DNA of 28,414 nt from Bacteroidales bacterium (GTDB taxonomy: Bacteria > Bacteroidota > Bacteroidia > Bacteroidales > F082), in contig JAILDR010000206.1 in the NCBI GenBank assembly GCA_024689285.1, positions 1-28,414 on the forward strand, read 5' to 3'. The translations under genes were made by a program, and so were the position numbers. This document shows positions 23,880 through 28,414 of this stretch, in pieces. Position 1 is the first letter of the stretch; the number at the start of each line of letters is the position of its first letter. The notes under the pieces were generated by a model, which did no database searches, was not told the origin of the DNA, and saw only the letters and a list, made by a program, of their open reading frames with translations.

Positions 23880-25523
23880 TTACCAATTATTTCTCAAATA
23901 AGTCACAAAAGCCTGCTCAAGCGTGACCTCGCTTTCGAGAGCGGATAGAATTTTCTTCGTTCTACGGTTGACACCGCTATAAGAGATGCCCTCAAGCACA
24001 GCGATTTGGGCATCATTCATGCCCAACATGGCCAGACAGCACTGACGGAAATCCGCAGTGTTCAAATCTGGAAAATCTTTCAGGAAGCGCTGTGAGCAGT
24101 CAGTAAAGTTAGCATTCACCGTCCGCACAAGGTCGATGAAATCCACCTCTTTCAGTTTCAGTTTCGGGAACAGACCAACATTCTTAATCATAATGTCGGT
24201 CCCTTCCATCATCCCTTTGATTTTTTGTGCAATTTCACTATCATTAAACCCTTGCCAAGCCTCATCAAAGGTATGGTTGGTGACATTCTCGAGTCTTTCG
24301 CGTGTGTCGTTAAGCTGTTGCGCCATCTGACTAATTTGCAACTCTTTATCTTCTTTCTCTTTTCTATGCTTCTCCTTGATGTCCGAAATCTGGTTTTCAA
24401 TGTGACTAATGCGGCTGCGGTTGCGAACGATAATGAAAGCAAGGAAACTGATGACTGCCACAAGCAATACCATCAAAACGGATACTATCTCATTGTTTTC
24501 CTTTTTGTTTCCTGTTTCAACAACTTTTAGACTATTGAAATCATCATAAAGGTATTCGATTTCCATTTTCTTGGAGGCCATACGCGACTCACGCATCGAG
24601 TTATCGACATAAAACCGCGTGTAATGCAGTTCTTCCTCTGTCCAATTCTTTTGACGGCAAATCTCAGCCAGTTTTGAAGCCGCATCCACACGGGCAAAAT
24701 GGTCTCCTGTGGCAAAAGCCTTCTTCAGATGCGGATAAGCTGAGTCATATTGCTGTAGTTCAAAGAGCTTGGCTCCCACAGAAAGTTGCACAGTCTCATC
24801 CCCTACCGATGCCAATTTTTCGGCTTCTGCATAACGTGCCAATGCCTTATCGTATGATTTCTCTGCTTGATAGATAGCCGCCTCATAACGCAACATGGCA
24901 GCCAAGTCGGTCTCTTTCTCAAAATGAACGTAAGCATTCCGGCAAGCCTCCATTGCCTCGTTGTTGAGGCCATATCGATAAAGGATTTCCGACAAACGTG
25001 TATAAGTCAATGCTATGAAGCGCTGTGCAAAAGGAAAGTCAGTCCAATCGTTATGTGATTTCATTTGTTCCAAGGCATTCAAATAATGATGGAAAGCATC
25101 CACGTCTTCATCAGCGAAAGCATATTCCACACCTTTATAATAATAAGCATTGGCTAAAAGAAAGCGCAAATCCAAATCCTGGGGATACATAGCAACCAGA
25201 CTATCGAAAAAAGAGATGGTAGGCCTAAGGTCAGGACTCTGTTCGGTCAGGTTACGGGTTTTGTATTGTGCCTGAACTTCACGCAACAACATCTCGTTGG
25301 CATCCAATACAGTAACGTTTTTACCTGCCAGTTGCTCCTTCAAAAGGATCAAGCTATCCATTGCCACATAAGGTTGGCTCTCTAACAGAAACTCAATCGT
25401 TCTCAATTCTTTGAAATGAAGCGGTGCATTGAAAATATTGAAAGGCGAGCGTTCCCTGGTACAAGCCCAATGAAAGGCAGACACAAAGAAGCATAGTATC
25501 ATTATTTTCAATATCTTACGCAT
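23880..25523 (-). CDS. TPR-transmembrane-coiled coil-HTH regulator
   Basis: A 547-aa protein with an N-terminal signal or anchor (MRKILKIMILCFFVSAFHWAC; Cys21 may be lipidated but the lipobox is poor), a long extracytoplasmic helical region with TPR-like repeats (about 90-330, for example AEKSYDKALARYAEAEKLA), one membrane helix (about 345-366), a coiled coil (about 370-415) and a C-terminal helix-turn-helix-like domain (about 490-535: DFRQCCLAMLGMNDAQIAVLE then SGVNRRTKKIL). The layout fits a one-component membrane sensor common in Bacteroidota: TPRs read the periplasm and the HTH acts on DNA or partner proteins. It has its own promoter-like box and sits 124 bp upstream of the GWxTD operon on the same strand. 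Target unknown. Confidence 0.87.
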   Translation of the reverse strand: MRKILKIMILCFFVSAFHWACTRERSPFNIFNAPLHFKELRTIEFLLESQPYVAMDSLILLKEQLAGKNVTVLDANEMLLREVQAQYKTRNLTEQSPDLRPTISFFDSLVAMYPQDLDLRFLLANAYYYKGVEYAFADEDVDAFHHYLNALEQMKSHNDWTDFPFAQRFIALTYTRLSEILYRYGLNNEAMEACRNAYVHFEKETDLAAMLRYEAAIYQAEKSYDKALARYAEAEKLASVGDETVQLSVGAKLFELQQYDSAYPHLKKAFATGDHFARVDAASKLAEICRQKNWTEEELHYTRFYVDNSMRESRMASKKMEIEYLYDDFNSLKVVETGNKKENNEIVSVLMVLLVAVISFLAFIIVRNRSRISHIENQISDIKEKHRKEKEDKELQISQMAQQLNDTRERLENVTNHTFDEAWQGFNDSEIAQKIKGMMEGTDIMIKNVGLFPKLKLKEVDFIDLVRTVNANFTDCSQRFLKDFPDLNTADFRQCCLAMLGMNDAQIAVLEGISYSGVNRRTKKILSALESEVTLEQAFVTYLRNNW

Positions 25524-25549
25524 CTATTTCGAGTTATCATTTGACTTTG

Positions 25550-25557
25550 CAAAGATA
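25550..25557 (-). promoter_or_regulatory. -7 box before the TPR-HTH gene
   Basis: Minus-strand TATCTTTG followed by C, 26 bp upstream of the ATG at 25523. It is divergent from the tRNA-Ser promoter in a 108-bp intergenic space. No clear -33 element. Confidence 0.5.
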
Positions 25558-25619
25558 GGCTTTTCGTGTGAAACCGGAATTTTTTTTACTGAAAATTCTC
25601 AACCAATTGAAATTTGTTG

Positions 25620-25627
25620 TATTTTTG
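25620..25627 (+). promoter_or_regulatory. -7 box of the tRNA-Ser genes
   Basis: TATTTTTG followed by C ends 4 bp before the first base of tRNA-Ser(UGA), in keeping with a transcript that starts at or just before the mature 5' end. The same promoter could serve both tRNA genes. Confidence 0.5.
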
Positions 25628-25631
25628 CAGC

Positions 25632-25716
25632 GGAGATATGGCTGAGTGGTCGATAGCGGCGGTCTTGAAAACCGTTAAGCCGAAAGGCTTCGGGGGTTCG
25701 AATCCCTCTGTCTCCG
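25632..25716 (+). tRNA. tRNA-Ser (anticodon UGA)
   Basis: Acceptor GGAGATA (25632-25638) pairs with TGTCTCC (25709-25715); discriminator G at 25716. The anticodon loop is CTTGAAA, giving anticodon TGA. A long variable arm (AAGCCGAAAGGCTTC) and a T-loop GGTTCGAATCC mark a class II serine tRNA. CCA is not encoded. It decodes UCA (and by wobble other UCN codons). Confidence 0.95.
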
Positions 25717-25720
25717 CAAG

Positions 25721-25769
25721 GGCGACTTGGAGTCGCCTTCATAATGTAAGACCCTGCCTAAAAGGGCAG
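25721..25769 (+). other. Hairpins between the two tRNA-Ser genes
   Basis: The 56-bp spacer holds a perfect 7-bp stem (GGCGACT-TGG-AGTCGCC) and a second stem (CTGCC-TAAAA-GGGCAG, approximate). These may be processing signals of a joint tRNA precursor. Neither is followed by a T-run, so termination before the second tRNA is not expected. Confidence 0.45.
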
Positions 25770-25772
25770 CAA

Positions 25773-25858
25773 GGAGAGATGCCGGAGTGGTCGATCGGGG
25801 CGGTCTCGAAAACCGTTGAACGCTTTGCGTTCCAAGGGTTCGAATCCCTTTCTCTCCG
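25773..25858 (+). tRNA. tRNA-Ser (anticodon CGA)
   Basis: Acceptor GGAGAGA (25773-25779) pairs with TCTCTCC (25851-25857); discriminator G at 25858. Anticodon loop CTCGAAA gives CGA, reading UCG. Long variable arm (GAACGCTTTGCGTTC) and T-loop GGTTCGAATCC. It shares the T-arm and 3' half with its neighbour. The integrase remnant begins 53 bp downstream, so its 3' end is a likely attachment site. Confidence 0.95.
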
Positions 25859-25865
25859 CAAAATT

Positions 25866-25917
25866 TCAGCAAGTTTTTGAAAACCAACAAATTAAAAAGG
25901 TTTCAAAAACTTGCTGA
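25866..25917. repeat. Long hairpin after tRNA-Ser(CGA)
   Basis: The left arm TCAGCAAGTTTTTGAAAACC (25866-25885) and right arm (25899-25917) pair over 19 bp with one bulged A, around a 13-nt A-rich loop. No T-run follows. It overlaps the first codons of the integrase remnant. It may terminate or stabilise the tRNA transcript, or be an arm site or repeat from the integrated element. Confidence 0.7.
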
Positions 25918-26279
25918 GTCAAAATCGGGTCACTATTATTGATTCCCCTCCATCCGACACCCTTATCCTCTTCTATGTCAAAAACCCCGACACTTGCAAA
26001 CTTGAACGCCAGCGCATCAAACTCAACCATGTTCACGATAAAAGGGAACGCTTGAAGCTCGGACACCTTCGGGTTCAGCAAATCAATCAGCAACTCTATG
26101 AGGGATGGAACCCACTCATAGATAAGTCATGCTTCTCCAAGATAGTTACCCTCGACGAAGCCGCGAAACTATATAAAAAGTCAAATTCAGGTGTGCGCCC
26201 CGACAGCCTCCGCAGCTATGATAGCATGATGAAATCCTTTGCCTGTATATCACTGTCAATGGATTCATGGCCGTTTTGA
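25911..26279 (+). pseudogene. Tyrosine integrase N-terminal remnant
   Basis: The 122-codon frame from a TTG at 25911 has the N-terminal arm-binding domain seen in Bacteroidota integrases: TLILFYVKNPDTCKLERQRI, KLNHV, RERLKLGHLRVQQINQQLYE and GWNPLID. Then comes the beginning of the core-binding domain (VRPDSLRSYDSMMKSF). The sequence then loses likeness and stops at 26279. The catalytic domain (Arg, His, Tyr residues) is absent; a full protein would be about 350-400 aa. It lies directly downstream of tRNA-Ser(CGA), pointing away, as expected for a former integrative element. It has no standard ATG start. No att direct repeat is visible further on in this window. Confidence 0.65.
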
Positions 26280-26289
26280 ACAGCAAACC

Positions 26290-27210
26290 TTATATCTCTG
26301 CTATCTCATCAACGCTTAACCCAGTGTATTTTGCGATAACTTCATTCGGCAAGCCATCGGCCTTCATTTTGAGGGCTATCTCTTCCTGGCCTTCCTTTCT
26401 GCCTTCTATTCTGCCTTCTATTCTGCCCTCCTTTCTACCTTCTTCTCTTCCTTTAATCTCCCCTCTCTTCTCCCCCTTGAGCTCCGCAGTCTTTAGCACA
26501 CTGTAGTTGTCCCAAAACACCTTTTTGCTGTCCTCATACTGGCGACGCTCGGTCTCAGAATAACGGGCTATCTCCGCCTGCTCAAAGAGTTTTGTAAAAA
26601 TGCGGTCTTGCAATGCCTTGGGACGTTCCAACAGGCGATAGAGGTTGTGAAGCACAAACATCCACTTGTCGAAAAGCGTCACCAGCTCTTCCTCCGTCTT
26701 TGTGAACTTCGGCATTTCCAGGTAGATGAACGTCAGCTTGTCATAGAACACATGGTTGTCCTCCACATCCTTCAGCTTGATCTCATGCCGGTAGCTGTCG
26801 GCTGGATATTCTCCGTGGGGGAACTCGAAGTTCAGGATGCCCACCGTGTAGACATCGTCAAGATGATAATCCCACTCGCCTTTCGGGGCCTGCTGGCGTA
26901 TTGGAGTCGTGGCATAATAGACACTACGGTCCTTGAAAAATGCCTGTTCAGCTTTCTGCATCTCAACGATGAATCTGCTCCCGTCCTTGGCCATGCAGTA
27001 GACATCAAAGACGGAACGGCGGTCGCCGTAACCGTCGCCCAGGCTCTCGCCATTAAGGTACTGCACATCCTCTATCTCCTTCTCGTTGCCTTCGAGCAGT
27101 GCGTTGAGGAAGCTGATGAGCAGATCCTTGTTCATCTCTGTGCCGAACAACTTCTTGAAGCCGAAGTCGGTGTAGGGGTTGATGTATCTCTCTCCTGTGT
27201 CTTGCACCAT
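26290..27210 (-). CDS. Rpn-family PD-(D/E)XK nuclease/putative transposase
   Basis: The start at 27210 (MVQDTGERYINPYTDFGFKK) is preferred over a TTG at 27240 that lies inside the promoter box. The 306-aa protein has the Rpn N-terminus (TDFGFKKLFG, residues 14-23), the nuclease core with Asp69 (SVFDVYC) and Glu83-x-Gln85 (IVEMQKAE), a helical middle region (EELVTLFDKWMFVLHNL) and a repeat tail of basic/acidic GRxEG units. It ends in a short HTH-like segment (AKYTGLSVDEIAEI). Rpn proteins cut DNA, can stimulate recA-independent recombination in E. coli and have been linked to phage defence. It is next to the integrase remnant, convergent with it. Whether it acts in defence, recombination or transposition here is unknown. 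Confidence 0.9.
   Translation of the reverse strand: MVQDTGERYINPYTDFGFKKLFGTEMNKDLLISFLNALLEGNEKEIEDVQYLNGESLGDGYGDRRSVFDVYCMAKDGSRFIVEMQKAEQAFFKDRSVYYATTPIRQQAPKGEWDYHLDDVYTVGILNFEFPHGEYPADSYRHEIKLKDVEDNHVFYDKLTFIYLEMPKFTKTEEELVTLFDKWMFVLHNLYRLLERPKALQDRIFTKLFEQAEIARYSETERRQYEDSKKVFWDNYSVLKTAELKGEKRGEIKGREEGRKEGRIEGRIEGRKEGQEEIALKMKADGLPNEVIAKYTGLSVDEIAEI
26390..26473. repeat. Seven 12-bp units encoding the Rpn tail
   Basis: Seven consecutive 12-bp units of the type CCTTCTATTCTG (plus strand) encode the GRxE-type repeats of the Rpn-family protein. Units two and three (26402-26413, 26414-26425) are identical, and others differ by a few bases. Changes of whole units would keep the frame, so the tail length could vary between strains by slippage. 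Confidence 0.85.
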
Positions 27211-27237
27211 AACCGTCCGAATTAAAGTTTTGCGTTG

Positions 27238-27245
27238 CAAACTTA
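27238..27245 (-). promoter_or_regulatory. -7 box before the Rpn-family gene
   Basis: Minus-strand TAAGTTTG followed by C matches TAnnTTTG, 27 bp before the ATG at 27210. It includes the alternative TTG start, which argues against that start. Confidence 0.5.
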
Positions 27246-27407
27246 CGAAGAATATTTCATACGGAACACTTTTCTGGAAAAAACTTACCTTTTAAGTAAC
27301 TAAGTAAGTAGATGCGCAAATTTAGTTTTCATAATAGACTACCAGACGTACTTTGCATCACTGCGAGACACGAAGCAGTCCAGTCAATCAGCTTATACTC
27401 TGGATTA

Positions 27408-27475
27408 ACTTCGTTGAATCTTCGATTTGCTTCGCTGTTCCTCCTCGCAAATCATCAGATTCGACGAAACGAAGT
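27408..27475. repeat. Imperfect inverted repeat
   Basis: Left arm 27408-27430 and right arm 27447-27475 pair (ACTTCGTT and AACGAAGT at the ends, ATTTGC and GCAAAT at the centre) with a few unpaired bases, leaving a 16-nt loop. It lies in non-coding DNA and is possibly a remnant of a palindromic element. Confidence 0.55.
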
Positions 27476-27712
27476 GAGTCAATGACGCGACGCGAGAAAA
27501 GTCTTGTAGTAAAAAATGATGCAGTTTAATTTTGAATAGTTTGTTTTGTGATGTTGTCACAAGTGTCTGGTTTTGCCCTGTTTTTGAGGCCAAAACTATT
27601 TTTCACATACCAATGGCAATGCGTTGCCATATTGTTGTGCCCTGCTTGCGCCCTGTCAGAGTCGTAGCAAGCTCGATTATTGTCCCTTACTTCTTCCTTA
27701 CTTATCCGATAG

Positions 27713-27779
27713 TTCTTCGATAAAAAATCGAACAACTAACGAACAACTAACGGACAACTAACGGACAACTATCGAAGAA
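27713..27779. repeat. Four 11-bp tandem repeats inside an inverted repeat
   Basis: Units of AACAACTAACG type occupy 27731-27774 (four copies: two identical, two with small changes). TTCTTCGATA (27713-27722) and its exact reverse complement TATCGAAGAA (27770-27779) bracket the array. The repeats are too short and lack spacers, so it is not a CRISPR. Eleven bp is about one helical turn, so bound proteins would face the same side. Confidence 0.75.
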
Positions 27780-28004
27780 ATAAAGACGCTACTTGCTCTC
27801 TGCCTGCTTTTAAGTTGTTGGCATCCCCTTGACAGCTACTTGGGTACGGCTTGGGTAAGCCGCCAGCCTTCTTCACGTCTACCCCGAACAGGTGTCTGTG
27901 CGTCTTGACGGTATATTCTTCATAAACTTAAGACAGTCCCTGCATTAAGATATAACGCCATAGTAAAGGAGTCCCAAAATACTTGTAGGCCAACGAAGAA
28001 CGGG

Positions 28005-28253
28005 TCAATGTCCCAAGAGCTTGGCACATGATGATGGCGTATTTAGCACGATAAGGAGTTCCTCATCGGAGGCTTCCTCAAGAACTTTGTTGAAACGTTC
28101 TTTCTCTTTTTGGTATCGCTTTTCGTCGTACTCATAGCGATTGATATTCCTTTCCTCAAGTACAATGAAAATTACAGCAACTATTGCAACTATGGCCGTC
28201 GCGAGGAATGCAATTCGTAACGGCTTTTTCTGATTAATCGAAGAAGGCTTCAT
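28005..28253 (-). CDS. Possible small membrane protein
   Basis: An 82-aa frame with a short basic N-terminus (MKPSSINQKKPLR), one strongly hydrophobic helix (about 13-32: RIAFLATAIVAIVAVIFIVL) and a charged, probably helical C-terminal part (YDEKRYQKEKERFNKVLEE). This looks like a real single-pass membrane protein, but there is no recognisable family and no clear TAnnTTTG promoter upstream. It stands alone; the preceding neighbour on this strand lies outside the window. It may be a relic. Confidence 0.4.
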   Translation of the reverse strand: MKPSSINQKKPLRIAFLATAIVAIVAVIFIVLEERNINRYEYDEKRYQKEKERFNKVLEEASDEELLIVLNTPSSCAKLLGH

Positions 28254-28414
28254 TTTTAGTTTGTAATAAACGTGAGTTCGATATAAGCAATCAGAAGAGA
28301 GCCGGTTGGTTATCGGAGATGGTCAATCGACAATGAGTGGCTGACAACTTAAAACAGTCCTAAATTATTAGCCCGTCAACTTGAATCAGTCGTTAGGCGC
28401 TGAAGTGACCACCA

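Larger units (their letters stand above)
27246..28004. other. Repeat-rich region without a clear gene
   Basis: No convincing full gene is present. It holds an imperfect inverted repeat (27408-27475), small hairpins at 27360-27380 (ACTGC/GCAGT), at 27611-27634 (TGGCAA/TTGCCA) and at 27847-27862 (CGGCTT-GGGT-AAGCCG), and the 11-bp tandem repeats (27713-27779). On the minus strand, 27772-27927 is an open stretch of 52 codons without an ATG that reads THRHLFGVDVKKAGGLPKPY and could be a fragment of a former gene. The remaining sequence shows nothing I can identify. Confidence 0.55.

Noticed and set aside
26608..27225. 205-codon plus-strand frame
   Set aside because: Antisense to the Rpn-family gene and lacking its own domain evidence.
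27731..27774. CRISPR array
   Set aside because: Units are only 11 bp, contiguous and without unique spacers, and no cas genes are near.

Overview
The window is chromosomal DNA from a member of the Bacteroidales (Bacteroidota). Direct signs are the promoter signature TAnnTTTG in front of many genes, two very large exported proteins with type IX secretion (T9SS) C-terminal sorting domains, a GWxTD-domain protein, a BatA-type von Willebrand protein, a TPR/transmembrane/coiled-coil/HTH regulator and a FolP-CdaA gene pair. The genus cannot be fixed from the sequence alone.

Layout. Positions 1-1183 hold no convincing gene but carry several inverted and tandem repeats, including a roughly 150-bp imperfect palindrome. 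A small minus-strand toxin-antitoxin pair (1184-1686) follows, and its toxin frame is broken by a net one-base shift. A plus-strand operon-like run (1796-4206) encodes a sirtuin deacylase, dihydropteroate synthase (FolP) and the membrane diadenylate cyclase CdaA. It meets, tail to tail with a 4-bp overlap, a seven-gene minus-strand block (18679 down to 4203). In transcription order this block encodes a 1554-aa T9SS protein, an 884-aa T9SS protein, a lipoprotein, an outer-membrane beta-barrel, a BatA/vWA membrane protein, topoisomerase IV subunit A (ParC) and a second lipoprotein. The five genes from the 884-aa protein to ParC have gaps of 9-30 bp; promoter-like boxes lie before the 884-aa gene and before parC.

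Next are a ferredoxin-like aldo/keto reductase (minus), type II 3-dehydroquinate dehydratase AroQ (plus), and a tightly packed minus operon for a GWxTD protein, a LpxL/HtrB-like acyltransferase and a family 2 glycosyltransferase (envelope work). The TPR-HTH regulator is also on the minus strand. Two tandem tRNA-Ser genes (UGA and CGA anticodons) follow. Just after the second lies a large hairpin and the N-terminal remnant of a tyrosine integrase, which suggests an old tRNA-associated integration site. It is followed by an Rpn-type PD-(D/E)XK nuclease with a repeat-encoded charged tail. The last 1.2 kb is mostly repeat-rich non-coding DNA with one possible small membrane protein.

The most notable points are the T9SS/lipoprotein/barrel/BatA gene cluster as a possible cell-surface assembly module, a candidate sliding-clamp-binding motif at the very C-terminus of ParC, the frameshifted toxin, the tRNA-Ser island with integrase remnant and Rpn nuclease, and the several long inverted repeats outside genes. 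No complete, clearly new system could be demonstrated from sequence alone.
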